Counted from the stretch's first letter, positions 31,886 to 45,286 are shown. The stretch is 64,000 nucleotides of DNA from Rhabdophis nuchalis (GCA_039707465.1 CM077648.1:25048119-25112118); one strand, 5' to 3'. The notes: a model not told the origin generated them from the sequence alone. Made by a program: numbers and translations.

Positions 31886-33391
31886 AAAAGAATCCAGAGG
31901 TGATCCAGGAAATTACCGACCGGTCAGCTTGACAAGTGTCCCAGGTAAAGTGATGGAAACCATCTTAAAAGATAAAATTAATAGGCACGTAGAAGAGAAG
32001 GCGCTGCTGAAGGAGAGCCAACATGGATTTTGCAAGGGCAAATCATGCCTCACTAATCTGCTGGAATTTTTTGAGAGTGTCAACAAGCACGTGGACAAGG
32101 GAGATTCAGTTGACATTGTTTATCTGGACTTTCAGAAGGCCTTTGACAAGGTCCCGCACCAAAGGCTCTTAAATAAACTTGCCAGTCGTGGAATAAAGGG
32201 ACAGGCCTTGTCCTGGATTAGCAACTGGCTAAGGGACAGAAAACAGAGAGTAGCATTAAATGGACACTTCTCCAGGTGGAGGGAGGTAAAGAGTGGGGTC
32301 CCCCAAGGTTCAGTACTGGGACCCTTGCTCTTCAACCTTTTCATAAATGATCTAGAAGTAGGAGTAAACAGCAAGGTAGCCAAATTCGCTGATGACACTA
32401 AATTATACAGCGTAGTAAAAACTGAGAGAGACTGTGAGGAGCTCCAGAGGCATCTCTTGACACTAGGGGAGTGGGCAAACCAGTGGTAAATGAGCTTCAA
32501 CATTAGTAAGTGCAGAGTGATGCACATTGCGGCAAAAAACCCCAACTATATCTATAAACTGATGGGGTCTGAACTCCTTGCAACTAACCAGGAAAGGGGC
32601 CTTGGTGTCCTGGTGGACAGCTCAATGAAGGTGTCAACCCAGTGTGCCGCAGCAGTGAAAAAAGCAAACTCATTGCTAGGGATCATTAGGAAAGGTATAG
32701 AAAATAAGTCAGCAAGTGTCATTTTGCCTCTTTATAAATCTATGGTGAGGCCCCATCTGGAGTATTGTGTACAGTTCTGGTCACCATACCTTCAGAAGGA
32801 TATTATGGAAATGGAAAAGGTGCAGAGGAAGGCAACCAGAATGATTAGAGGGCTGGAACGCCTTCCTTACCATCTGACGCTGGGCCTCTTCACTCTAGAA
32901 CGACGGCGCCTGAGAGGTGACCTAATTGAAGTCTATAAAATCATGCACGGTGTGGACAAAGTAGAAAAGGAAAAACTGTTTTCCCTATTGCACAACACTA
33001 GAACTAGGGGGCACTCCATGAAACTTTTGGAAGCTAGACCTCAAACAAATAAAGTACATTTTTACCCAGAGGATCACTGGTCTATGGAACTCCCTGCCAG
33101 AAGAAGTGGTGACAGCTGTCAGCCTCGACACCTTTAAGAAAGGATTAGACGAGTTCATGGAGAACAAGGGTATCCATGGCTATCATTATGGATGCCTAAG
33201 GACACCCTCCGGGTTGGAGAGATAGGCAGGATATATCTCAATGCCATTTGCAGGGAATCATAAGCAGATGAAGACATCTGCTTGGGAAGACCCTGAAGCA
33301 AATGGAGAGCCACTGTGTGAGACAGAATGCTGGACCAGATGGGCTGTGACCTGTTCCAGCAAGGCTATTCTTATGTTCTTATGTTCTTATA
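31886..33391 (+). pseudogene. CR1 LINE ORF2 (RT domain), nearly readable, 5'-truncated
   Basis: Non-LTR reverse transcriptase. From 31910 the frame reads GNYRPVSLTSVPGKVMETIL and then, in order, DIVYLDFQKAFDKVPH, GVPQGSVLGPLLFNLFINDL and KFADDTKLYS (catalytic FADD). A stop (taa, 32487-32489) follows NQW. The same frame resumes as MSFNISKCRVMHIAAKN, ERGLGVLVDSSMKVSTQC, SMVRPHLEYCVQFWSPYLQK and RATRMIRGLE. Near 33060 a frameshift moves the end to another frame (LWNSLPEEVVTAVSLDTF ... LRTPSGLER, stop at 33223-33225). A 3' UTR and a ttcttatg-repeat tail (33366-33391) follow. One stop and one frameshift in about 440 codons make this a fairly young dead copy. The endonuclease half is missing. Confidence 0.88.
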
Positions 33392-33625
33392 GTACATCAA
33401 AGATCCCACAAACAAAAAAACCTTTAAAATATATTAGAATGTCTGGCAACACAATACATTCGTTTAGTGCATATGACCTGAGCAAAAATAGTCACATTTG
33501 AAGTCAGTTAATATCTGGAAGGTTATTTTCTGCAAAAGCTGAATACTTAACTGATTTGATATTCTTAAGTGGCCTTTCAGATTTCACATCTATTGGTTGT
33601 GAATTCCCTCTCCCCCCATTTGTGG

Positions 33626-33628
<3 letters not shown>

Positions 33629-33665
<37 letters not shown>
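33629..33665. repeat. (AC)n microsatellite replacing the end of a hAT-A copy
   Basis: About 18 AC units. The hAT-A element starts directly after it, without its own terminus. Confidence 0.93.
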
Positions 33666-33668
<3 letters not shown>

Positions 33669-33961
33669 CCGGTGAGAGGAGGTTCCACCAGCGTACCTGG
33701 AAGTAAATCTGGCCCACTGCTGCCAGTGACCCAACGGAAAAGAAAGGAAGGAAGGAAGAAAGGAAAGAAAGAAAGAATGAATGAATTTATCATCACAATT
33801 GAGTCCAAAATTTTGGTTGCTAAGCAAGAGCATTGTTAAATGAGTTTCACCACATTTTAAAAGGTGGCCACTCCCACCCTGTCACATGACTGCCAAGCCA
33901 CGCCCACAAAATAGGCCACACCTACAGAGTAGGTTCTAAAAAAAATTGAAACCCACCACTG
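33666..33961 (-). mobile_element. hAT-A miniature element, copy 4, one end missing
   Basis: From gaaccggtgagaggaggttc through ccagtgacccaacgg, a GGAA/GAAA microsatellite (33737-33782), tttatcatcacaattgag and ggttgctaagcaagagcatt to the intact terminus gaaacccaccactg (33948-33961). The other terminus, about 60 bp, is lost at the AC repeat. Confidence 0.9.
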
Positions 33962-34856
33962 ATACAAACATACATATTTATTGGGTTTTTATGCATATAA
34001 ATAAAAAGAAATATGAAAAAAATAAAATAGGATGAAGAAATAAAAGGAAAAAGATTGAAAGAAAGAAAAAAGAAAAGAAAAAGAAATTAGAAAAAAGATA
34101 TGGCTTTCAATCTTTTTTTATTGCAGTTACACTCAAGCTTATTTTCTCTTCTTTTCCTTTAAAATTTTGTACATATTCTCTTCTTCCCATATTCAACTCT
34201 TTTAACTAACAAAAGCAAACATGACCCAGGTCATTTTTAACCAACACAAAGTTTTATTTAAGAGCTGTGTTTTGGGACTAACTTCTCTACTGGCCTCCCA
34301 GAGACTGGCACATTTTATACAGCAAATCCACCAAATATGTATTGTATTGATTTCTTGCTCACCACTCATTCCTCTTACACCATTCATTTCAAGAAAGGTT
34401 TTTTTGACATGGGAATTCCAAAAACACTGGTTGTGAAATTTCCTTCTTGAAGAACAAAGAAGATTTTTTTTTTTTGAAGAACCCAATTCTACAACGGAAA
34501 CCTCCCTTGGAGACTGATTTTTGTCTTTCCTCTTAGAGGAGAGGATTGGGAAAATCCCATAACCTTTTTGGATTTATTAGTGCAGAACTGTTCTGAATTG
34601 GAAATGGCCCCATTGGCGCATATGCCAATGTACAGTAGAAATTCCGTTGTAGAGTGCCCCAAGGAAAACATGAAGGAGAGAGGCTGAGAACGCAGAACCA
34701 CTAGCCGATCATCTTGAAATAAATGAAGATATGTGGCGCCTGAGAAAGCATCCCTGTAGCCCTGAAATTTAAAATAAAGGAACCTGACCATTGGGAAGAA
34801 GAAAAAACATATGAGTTCCATATAGGAAAAAAAGCAGAGAATACAGAGAAAGAAAA
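33962..34856. other. AT- and purine-rich unassigned sequence
   Basis: A-rich GAAA-like runs at 34040-34100. Overlapping frames of 94-127 codons on both strands show no domain, and I do not call them genes. Confidence 0.4.
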
Positions 34857-35080
34857 AGGAGCGTAGTGACAAAGATGCTAGTTTAGAAATCAGGAAAACT
34901 TGTGTTCTAGTCCTGTCTTAGGCTTAAAAGCCAACTGGGTGACTTTGGGCCAGTCATTCTTTCTCAGCCGATCTACCACACAGGCTTGTTTTTGTGGTGA
35001 ATATACGAAAGAGATTTATGTATATTTTTTGCCTTGAGTTACTTATAAAATAGTAAAGATGGAATAAAAAAAAAACCTAA
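34857..35080 (+). mobile_element. tRNA-derived SINE-C with CORE/MIR-like centre
   Basis: Head with a B-box-like gtgttctagtcctg, then gaaagcc-type spacer and the block ctgggtgactttgggccagt, which resembles the central domain of MIR/CORE-SINEs. The end is gccttgagttacttataaaa and an A-rich tail. The A box is decayed. Confidence 0.7.
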
Positions 35081-35134
35081 TGAATAAATAAACAAGCAAA
35101 TATTCATTTTGGTCCTAGATCTGTCTGTAACCTG

Positions 35135-35187
35135 CGCGCACTTACATTTGCAAACCACTAGCAAAGGTAAGTTGATTTCACCCCTGA
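35135..35187 (+). mobile_element. hAT-E right-end fragment
   Basis: cttacatttgcaaaccacta, gcaaaggtaagt and gatttcacccctg match the right end of 27216-27406. About 50 bp only. Confidence 0.45.
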
Positions 35188-35242
35188 TCCTGCTGGACAT
35201 ATTTCCCAAAGGGCCACATTTTCTTGTGGGTTCAACCAGATT

Positions 35243-35572
35243 TCAATTCAATTTCAATTTATTCGACTTATTAACCGCCCCCTCTCCCCGAAGGGACTCA
35301 GGGCGGTGCACAGGAAATATAAAAACACAATATATCACAGAATAAATACATAAATACTTAAAACTATATTAAATTAACACCCTGTGCTAAAATCTACCCC
35401 ATTAAAACTAATCCATAAAACCCAATGTACAAATTTTTCTGCTAAAATTAAGGCTAGGTACGGTAGGTTAGGCCAGGCCGGCCTGTTGGAAAAAGTAGGT
35501 TTTTAATTGCTGGCGGAAGGAGTGGAGGTCCGTGATAGATCTAAGTTCGGGGGGTAGGTCGTTCCAGAGGGT
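35243..35572 (-). mobile_element. L2-like LINE, 5'-truncated copy 4 (mostly 3' UTR)
   Basis: On the minus strand: the last codons (about 35480-35570) and a 3' UTR with the gcaccgccctgagtcc / cgggga block. Truncated at ggtcgttccagagggt. Tail short and AT-rich. Confidence 0.82.
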
Positions 35573-37420
35573 ATTTCAGTTATGTCAGGCCAACCACCAT
35601 CTCATTGACGATTAAATCATAAATGAGGAAGACCTTATTATAAACAAACCTGGCATTTAGAGACAGCAGTGGAAAATCAGGGCCTCTGAAGATTGTTGGC
35701 TTTCTAAACTTTGTTGTTTTCTAAACTTTAGCAAAATATATTGAAAGATTTCTGAAGCCTGAAACTTAATAGGGTGGAAAATATCACAGTTACACAGAGA
35801 AGAAACCACCTGTATCACCTGCTTGAAAACAATAGAATTTTATTGGAATAACAAGACCGGGCAAAAACTCATTCAAATGAATTCTACTCCAATAAATTAA
35901 TGATGACATGGAGGAATAATTTTTAGAATGAAAACATATAGATGAATTAGATTAAAACAACCCATCCATGCACCCTTATGTGCGAGAACGCCTCTGCTTC
36001 CTCCAACGAGATACCCCACAACTAATTATGCCACAGCAATGGCCCCAGCGTGTCTCGTCAATTCAATCATTTCCCAAACTACAGGGAAATGCTCTTGGTA
36101 GGTCTTTTCCAGGGAAAACACTTGAGATCATCTTGATTAAAGCATTCTGATATGGATTTGAAAAATGAATTGTGAGGTCTTTGAACCAGTGCGTCACATT
36201 AACTTTGGGAGGCAGAAAATCAGCTGGTAAGAGTTAGTAGTCAAAATCTCTGCCTCCATCTGGCTTGTTGCCTGCCACACGCTCATAGGGTAACAAAAGA
36301 CAGACAGGACTTAAGACGTACGGCTCAACTCAGAAGTATGTTGGCAAGATTGGAGATGAAACAGTTTGGTGGTGGGTTTTCTTTTCTTTTGTTGAGGTAA
36401 GTGTAAATTACAACAGTATCTGTAATTTCTTTGTGGTTCTGTCCAAGTTTCTTTTTAATAAATAAGCAATTCCAAGAATGATGATTTAAGTAATATTACT
36501 CTAAGCCATCTTGGAATTGTTTCTTTTCATTAATTTCTTAGCAACAAAAAGTTGTACAAAAATGGTACTCCTGGCTAAAATGCCATATCAATTTTAGAAC
36601 TCTGGTTGGCAATATCTTTTTCCATCTCTGAAATGCTAACTATTTTTGATTAATTTTACCAAACAGCTTCTTAAAAAAAATGTATTGTTTTTGGAAGAAA
36701 TCTTCCCATATAATGTTGTTGACAATCAGCAAAGCCTTCCAAGAACAGCGTCCGTTCTTAAAAGTTTATTGCTGTAATCCCTGAAGAATCTGTGCTTCTA
36801 GATCAAAGCAAAACAAAAAAGGACCTTTTCTTGCAGTTGATGAAACTTTTCCAAAATGATTCCACAGAATTTATGAGATTGCCCGATAGAATAGAATTTA
36901 CAAACAATGTTCAGTCACAAAGACCAAACTGTTCTTGTTATTTTTGAAAGTACTGCAATATGAAATGTCATGCATTCAGCATATTCATGGACATATAATT
37001 GTAAACATATCCATATACGGACTGGCAATACTGTCTCACTATTTCAGGAAATTGGCCACTTTACACAAATAATTGTGCTATTTTGTACATGATGTCTATC
37101 ATGGAAAGTCTTCTATTATTGCATGTATGTTTAGCCTAATGTTGGGTAATGAGGAGTGTGAACTAAATGGGGGAGTTGACAATCAGAACCAGGATAGGCA
37201 CCAGCCCATTGGACACAAAGCACAAAATGAGAATTGGGAATTGAAAACCTGGTGGCAGGAACAAGAAACAAGCTGTATACTTGAGGACCAAATAATGAGA
37301 AACACACCAAAGCTCTCAAGAAAGGATCATTTGGAGCCCTCTAAACCTCATGCTAGTCAAGCTGTATTGGACTCAAGGAAGGGCATGAGAATACTTCATT
37401 AAGGTTGGACCTAAGGATGG
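35573..37420. other. Unassigned sequence, about 1.8 kb
   Basis: No transposon, microsatellite or exon that I can name. The 109-codon frame at 37073-37402 has no recognisable motif and lies next to a CR1 fragment. Confidence 0.4.
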
Positions 37421-37429
37421 ACCTTATAT

Positions 37430-38263
37430 AATTAAAAGTAAGGTTCTGCATTTAGGCAAGAAAAACCAAATGCACAGGTACAGTGTAGGTGATACCTTGC
37501 TCAATAGCAGTAACTGGGAGGGATCTTGAAGTCCTAGTGGACAACTATTTAAATATGAGGTTAGAGGACTGGAGGCTAAAACATATGAACAGTTGCAGGA
37601 ACTGGGTATGTCTAGTTTAATGAAAAGAAGGACTAGGGGTGACATGATAGCAAAATCCCAATGGTGAGATTCAAATTTTTTTACTACCAGTTCTCTTGGT
37701 GGGCATGGCATGGCTTGATGGACGTGTTTGGTTGGCGTGGCAGGGAAAAGATACTGTAAAATTTCCATTCCTACCCCACTCCAGGGAAATCCCCATTCCC
37801 TTCTGATCAGCTGGGACTCGGGAGGCAGAGAATAGATGGGGGTGGGGCCAGTCAGAGGTGGTATTTACTGGTTCCCCGAACTACTCAAAATTTCCGCTAC
37901 CGCTTCTCCAGAACTGGTCAGAACCTGCTGAATATGACCTTTGCAGTGTTCCAATATCTCAGGGGCCACCCCAAAGAAGAGGGAGTCAAGTTATTCTCCA
38001 AATCACCCAAGGGTAGGACAAGAAGCAATGGGTGGAAACTAAACAAGGAGAGAAGCAACTTAGAACTAAGGAGAAATTTCCTGACAGTTAGAACAATTAA
38101 TCAGTGGAACAATTTGCTTCGAGAAGTGGTGAATGTTCCAACCCTGGAAGTTTTTAAGAAGATATTGGATAACAATTTGTCTGAAATGGTGTAAGGTTTC
38201 CTGCCTAAGCAGGGGGTTGGACTAGAAGACCTCCAAGGTCCCATCCAACTCTGCTATTCTATA
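37430..38263 (+). pseudogene. CR1 LINE 3' part, rearranged and split by a hAT-D element
   Basis: Three CR1 pieces in order. 37430-37560 gives the region around gggatcttgaagtcctagtg. After an internal deletion, 37560-37650 includes ggactaggggtgacatgata. After the hAT-D insertion, 37944-38194 encodes FQYLRGHPKEEGVKLFSKSP, NLELRRNFLTVRTINQWNNL and ends NLSEMV. The 3' end is ggttggactagaagacctcc and ctctgctattctat, the usual CR1 terminus. Not functional. Confidence 0.85.
37659..37943 (+). mobile_element. hAT-D miniature element, copy 1, inside CR1
   Basis: Begins caatggtgagattcaaattt and ends gaacctgctgaatatgacc. The interior ggcatggcatggcttg, gggactcgggaggcagag and gccagtcagaggtggtattt matches 49353-49591. 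CR1 sequence continues on both sides, so it inserted into CR1. The target duplication is eroded. Confidence 0.82.
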
Positions 38264-38271
38264 TACACAGA

Positions 38272-39207
38272 TAAACCTATACTGTATACAATGATAGAAT
38301 AACACAGAAATAAGTGATGAGTTAAAACAGATAGAGAATCTGCAATTCTGCCTTTCAATTTTCTTTCTTTTTATTGTAACCAGCCTAGAATAGCCTCATC
38401 GACAGACAGGTGGCAAATAAATTTAATAAATAAATAAATGCTGTCCACTTTTTTTCCTGGCTTTAGTCATTTTCTGACTTTATGCTGGTAGTCAGTAGAA
38501 GCAGTAGGGTTTAAAAAAATTTTTTTGTGCAATAAAATAAAATAAATAAAATAAAATTTAGTAAGTGTGGGACATTCTGAAAATAAAAGCAATCCCTGTA
38601 AGAAAAATAACTGCTATTTTTTGAGTGAAAAATTGTCCTAGAGCATAAATTTTAAGAGCTGTTTTTGACAAGCAGTACTTTTGTCAGAGTTGCAGTGTAG
38701 ACTTTGCTAGTTACCTCCAGGGATATTTTATATTTCAGACTGATCTTTCAATTCACTAAAGCAAACTTCCCCAGGTAGGTAACTTTAAAATCTGCTAGAC
38801 ATCAAATCCCATAGTGCTCATAATATGCACATATTTTCTATAGATTATGGTATCTTATATTTGAGATATGGTACTATGACAGTTCTAATTTAGGGAAAAT
38901 TAATGAACATTAACACTAACATTAAGTAGAGTGCAAAATTGGATAGGTTGTGTTTCCCAATTTTCAATGTATCATTCCTGTAGAATAATATAAATATCAA
39001 ACTCAAAAGTGAATGTTTCTTCTTCATTCATAATGAACCAATGTTCTAAAAGGACAAGGCTTTTACATTAGAAAGTGTGACTAATTAGCTGGATCATTTT
39101 TCTTTTAAGAAATAACAAGGTCTAACAAAATTTCCAGCAATTATCTGTTGGGAATTGACAGTAAATGAATAAAGGCAATGATCATTCTGCAGTGTTATTC
39201 TTCAACA
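38272..39207. other. Unassigned sequence with a short LINE tail
   Basis: At 38360-38438, accagcctagaatagcct, gacaggtggcaaataaatt and an AAAT tail look like another old L2-group 3' end (plus). 38949-39020 is the first copy of a local duplication whose second copy is at 39490-39567. Confidence 0.45.
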
Positions 39208-39450
39208 AGCTTGGCCTAAGTTATTTACCTAGCCTACAGTCTGCACCATAAATTGTTTTAATTGGGTTTTAGATGGGATTATGTTTTAACCTTTTAAATT
39301 TTAGCACAGGGTTAATTTATTTAATTTGGTATTAATTATTTATATTGTGATACTGTGTGTTTTAATTTCCTGTGCACCGCCCCGGGTCCCTTCGGGGAAA
39401 GGGTGCGGTTATATAAATTTGACAAATAAATAAAATAAAATAAAAACATT
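39208..39450 (+). mobile_element. L2-like LINE, 3' end only, copy 5
   Basis: 3' UTR of the L2 family: gttttaatttcctgtgcacc, gccccgggtccc/ttcggggaaa, then AAATA tail. Only the last codons, around aagcttggcctaag, may remain. Confidence 0.8.
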
Positions 39451-39489
39451 TCATTCAGAGGTTTTAATAAAGCAGTACTAATAAATAAC

Positions 39490-39567
39490 CATGTTTCCCA
39501 ATTTTCAGTGAAATCAACAGATTCCTGTAGAATAACATGAATATAAAACTCAAAGGTGAATGTTTCT
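39490..39567 (+). repeat. Second copy of a local direct duplication
   Basis: gtttcccaattttca, attcctgtagaataa and gtgaatgtttct recur in the same order at 38949-39020. The two copies bracket the L2 3' end at 39208-39450. Confidence 0.65.
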
Positions 39568-39603
39568 CTCCCAAATTTTCCTGCCTACTATTTTTACTCA
39601 GAC

Positions 39604-39666
<63 letters not shown>

Positions 39667-40162
39667 TAATTTCTAGACCGCTCCCTCTCCCCAAGGGGAC
39701 TCGGAGCGGTGCACAGGGAAATTAAAACAATAAATATACATAGATATACAAAACAGTTAAAAAACACATTAAACAATAAGACCCTGCGCTAAAATTCCCC
39801 AAAACCAATCACTAAAACCCTAAACCCTATAATACTATGGTAAGAGGCTACCCTAGGCCGGCCAGGCAGAAAAAGTGCGTTTTCAATTTCAGACTGAAGG
39901 AACGCAGGTCCGTGGTAGTTCTAATATCGGGGGGGAGGTCCTTCCAGAGGGCAGGGCCCACCACAGAGAGAGCCCTTCCCCTGGGCGTCGCCCGCTGGCA
40001 TAGCCTAGTGGACGGCACCCGGAGAAGCCCCTCTCTGTGGGAACGAATCGGCCACAGGGATGTATGGGGCAGGATCCGATCCCGCAGGTAGCTAGGTCCC
40101 GAGCCATGGAGCGCTTTAAAGCTAGGTCCCGAGCCAAGGAGCGCTTTAAAAATAGCAACTTA
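39604..40162 (-). mobile_element. L2-like LINE, 5'-truncated copy 6, with (TAA)n tail and a 30-bp tandem duplication
   Basis: TAA repeat at 39604-39660, then the L2 3' UTR (ccgctccctctcccc, actcggagcggtgcac) and the C-terminal codons. The element ends with two tandem copies of a 30-bp unit, gctaggtcccgagcca + 14 bp, at 40091-40120 and 40121-40150, differing at one base. Confidence 0.85.
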
Positions 40163-41955
<1,793 letters not shown>

Positions 41956-42309
41956 CTTGGTATTGTTTTCCAATTCAAAAGCAAGAAGAGAGAAAATAAA
42001 AGGCTTGCTTGTCATGCCATCTCACCATCTTGATAGCACCTTTAAATTCCAATTTCTCCTTTCTGAACTATGATGTCCAGAGCAGGATATAATATTTCCT
42101 ATGAGATCTGTCCAAAGCAGAATAGAGTGGAGCAATTCCTATGATCTGGAATCTGTGATCTTACTAACAGATCCCCAGATAGCATTTGCTTTTTAAGCCA
42201 CTGGCTCTTGCTCAAATTATGCTTTGCATTTTTTCTATCCATGGGCAGACCTTTTCTTCCGGTCAAATTCCATCCTATTCTATCCAACCCTTTGCTATCT
42301 AGATCATTT

Positions 42310-42486
42310 TCTAGCCTCTTAACATAGCCTCCGCTGTGACTAATTTTAGATTTTTGCTATTTAATAGATTTTTAAATTTATATGTTTTGTACTATTTTTG
42401 TATGTTGTTTTTGGGTTCCTGTGCGCCGCACTGGGTCCTTTTGGAGAAGGGCGGGATATAAATTGAATAAAATAAAAATAAAAATC
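42310..42486 (+). mobile_element. L2-like LINE, 3' end only, copy 7
   Basis: ctcttaacatagcctccgct, ttcctgtgcgccgcactggg, ggagaagggcgggatataaa and an AATAAA tail. This matches the 3' UTR at 56512-56812 and is a slightly different subfamily from the (AAT)n-tailed copies. Confidence 0.8.
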
Positions 42487-43016
42487 ATTTTGAATAGTGA
42501 ATAAAATTTAGCCATCCCTCCCAGATTTATGCCATCTGAAAAGTTTAAAAATGCCACCTCAGTTCTCTGACCTAGATCTTGGATAAAACTGGTCAAGAGC
42601 AGAAGAGTCTAGGAAAGAGCTTGGCATTGAACTAAATATTTATTTCCCTCCAAGCTGAAATGTACAATCTGTGTAGTGCAGTCAATGTACAATGGTGAGT
42701 CCATCTAACAGCAGTGTCATCTATTTATTTACAACCATTTTATGAAAGAGAATATAATGGCACACTTTGTCAAAGACTTTGCTAAGATTTAAGTGCATAA
42801 TATCTATGGTATTATTAAGTTAGTAATGCTATTAACTATAGAGAAGAAGATTCGGTTAGGCTGACCTGATTATCTGATACCCCCTCCTGGTTCCTATTAA
42901 TTCTTATCCAATACCTATCCAATATGCTATCAAAAGAACTTGTGCACAACAGATATCAAACTAACAGATCTATAGATTTCTGACTCCTCCTCCACTTCTT
43001 AAAGAAGAATTTGATC
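42487..43016. other. Unassigned sequence
   Basis: No recognised feature. Confidence 0.4.
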
Positions 43017-43024
43017 TTCTAGAC

Positions 43025-43140
43025 CAGGGGTCTCCAACCTTTGCAACTTTAAATCTTAAGGACTTCAGCTCCCAGCCAGCCAGCTTTGTCTGGGAGCTGA
43101 AGTCCTTCAGACTTAAAGTTGCAAAGGTTGGAGACCCCTG
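43025..43140. mobile_element. hAT-B palindromic MITE, copy 3
   Basis: 116 bp with inverted arms: caggggtctccaacctttgc ... gcaaaggttggagacccctg. The centre is shortened (cagccagccagctttgtctg). Flanking 8-mers ttctagac and gtctagac match at 7 of 8 positions. Confidence 0.92.
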
Positions 43141-43148
43141 GTCTAGAC

Positions 43149-43926
43149 AAGGGGTGTCAAACTCAATAGTTTATTGGTTAAAAAATTCACTATTGGAACA
43201 TACAGCCTGCCTGAAATATTAAATCCGAATGTTTTAGGCTGATGAATTCCAATGGAAAAAACTTTTAAAAACTCTTTCGTTTTGCTGGGGCTTTTTTGAA
43301 AATAGAAACACTAGAAGCTCCAAGCAACTTCTTGTTTTTTTCTTTTTAAATTTAGAGCCACAAGAATGGTCAAGGTGGCAGTTAAGGCAAAGTACTACCA
43401 ACTAATCAGCTTAGACAAAAATGGTCCAATAAATTATTATTATTACTATTATTATTTAAAAAAACGTTCTCATTATTGAAATCACATTAAATCAATTTGT
43501 TTCCTCTTATGCCTCATTCCTTGAACTCACTTATTATTTCTTTGCACTGGACAAGTACTAATCGAAAATATTCTGAGGAAAGATTTGATGCTGTGTTCTT
43601 AAAAAACACCCAAACCACAGAGCTAATTCGTCCAACTTCTCTTTTAAATAAATGACTTCTTCAAGTGCTAGAGAACTTGCTAACATAAAAGAAATTCCAA
43701 TGTATTTTTAAGAAAATGTTTTAAAATAACATCATAGGTCCCTTATAGCAAGGTTTTTGATGCTTTGTCTTAATATGTGGGCCTACTTCATTGTTACCAC
43801 ATGTGTCTTAAATGTCTCCTGTTTTACTCCACAACTTCATGTCCTGATCACTATATCTGACTTAAACCTATCCAATATATGACCAATCTCTTCTGTTGTA
43901 CTGGCCCGAACAAGGAAATTTAAAAA
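43149..43926. other. AT-rich unassigned sequence
   Basis: An interrupted TTA repeat near 43436-43455; otherwise nothing recognised. Confidence 0.4.
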
Positions 43927-43928
43927 TA

Positions 43929-44718
43929 CAGGTCAATGCTTGACTTATGACCACAATTGAGCTCAAAACTTATGTTACAATACAATACAATAGCAGAGTT
44001 GGAAGGGACCTTGAAGGTCTTCTAGTCCAACCCCCTGCGTGGGCAGGAACTTTATACCATTTCAGACAAATGGCTATCTAACATCTTCTTAAAGACTTCC
44101 AGAGTTGGGTCATTCACAACTTCTGGAGGCAAGCTGTTCCAGAGGTTAATTGTTCTAACTGTCAGGAAATTTCTCCTTAGTTCTAAGTTGCTTCTCTCCT
44201 TGATTAGTTTCCACCCATTGCTTTTTGTCCTGCCCCCAGGTGCCTTGGAGAATAGTTTGACTCCCTCTTCTTTGTGGCACCCTCTGAGATATCGGAACAC
44301 TGCTATCATGTCTCCCCTGCTATCTCCTCCCAAACTAGACATACCCAGTTCCTGCAACCGTTCTTCATATGTTTTAGTCTCCAGTTCCCTAATCATCATG
44401 GTTGCTCTTCTCTGCATTCTTTCCAGAGTCTCCACGTCTTTTCTACATCGTGGCGACCAAAACTGTATGCAGTATTCCAAGTGTGGCCTTACCAAGGCAC
44501 TATTGTTGTTAAGTAAGTTTTGCTCCATTTTATTATTTTTCTTGCCACATTTGTTAAGTGAATCACTGCAGTTGACAAGTTAGTAACATGGTTGTTAAAT
44601 GAAACAGGCTTCCCTACCCCCTTCTCACTTTCCTTGTGAGAAGGTCACAAAAGGTTTTCAGTGCGGTTCTAACTTTGAATGGTCACTAAACGAAATGTTG
44701 TAAGTTGAGGACTACTTG
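43929..44718 (+). mobile_element. TA-M1 miniature element split by a CR1 insertion
   Basis: Left part 43929-43978 (caggtcaatgcttgactta, accacaattgagctcaaaac) and right part 44509-44718 (gttaagtaagttttgctcc, ggtcactaaacgaaatgttg, gaggactacttg) are the two ends of the element seen uninterrupted at 50353-50739. TA precedes the left end. The gap is a CR1 copy. Confidence 0.82.
43979..44508 (-). pseudogene. CR1 LINE 3' fragment inside TA-M1
   Basis: On the minus strand the frame reads ALVRPHLEYCIQFWSPRCRK, MQRRATMMIRELETKTYEER, DMIAVFRYLRGCHKEEGVKL, NLELRRNFLTVRTINLWNSL and stops after HLSEMV (44052). It is open for about 150 codons. The 3' UTR ends with tctgctattgtattgtatt. 5'-truncated. Confidence 0.9.
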
Positions 44719-45286
44719 AGGTAGTCCTGCAAGAGGTATGACATTCCCATCACCTAAAATGTCTGACAATGCTTTTAAAAATACTGCCTTTTGTTCTACC
44801 CAAAACTCCAAGGACATTTTTTTGTTTCGAATGCTGACCATTTGTAAAGAACTATTTTGAACTGCAAATCATTTATATTCAAAATGTTTTTCATACTCTA
44901 AGCAGTTACCAATATATGTAGTTCTGTATTTATAATGTTTGCATTTATCCTGATTTGTAATTATGTATTTTATTTGTTTATGTAGCCATATGTATATATT
45001 GTGGCAGTTCCAAGATTACTTAGGTTACAGTTCATGGAGCAGAGAAATTTTCACTGCAGTGCAGAACTGATATGCTGGCTGAATGCATTTTTGTTAAAAC
45101 TGTATGCCCAATTAGTGGAACTAATCGTACCTACCAAATGAGATGGTGTTATTTGCATCAAATATCAGACTGATGAACATATGAGAAAAGAGAAGATTTG
45201 TGTGCTGTTAACAAGAAAAAACCCATGGAATGGGGGGTGAGGGAAGCAAACTGAGTATTTTTTGATATGAATAGACTAGACTAGAC
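44719..45286. other. AT-rich unassigned sequence
   Basis: No repeat family recognised, apart from the tagac/tagaat-rich run at 45270-45340 that leads into the SINE tail. Confidence 0.4.

Noticed and set aside
34489..34872. 127-codon minus frame with hydrophobic residues
   Set aside because: Low-complexity Phe-rich translation of A-rich DNA, overlapped by a frame of similar quality on the other strand.
37073..37402. 109-codon frame
   Set aside because: No recognisable domain, no exon borders, and flanked by a CR1 fragment. It is probably chance or unrecognised repeat.
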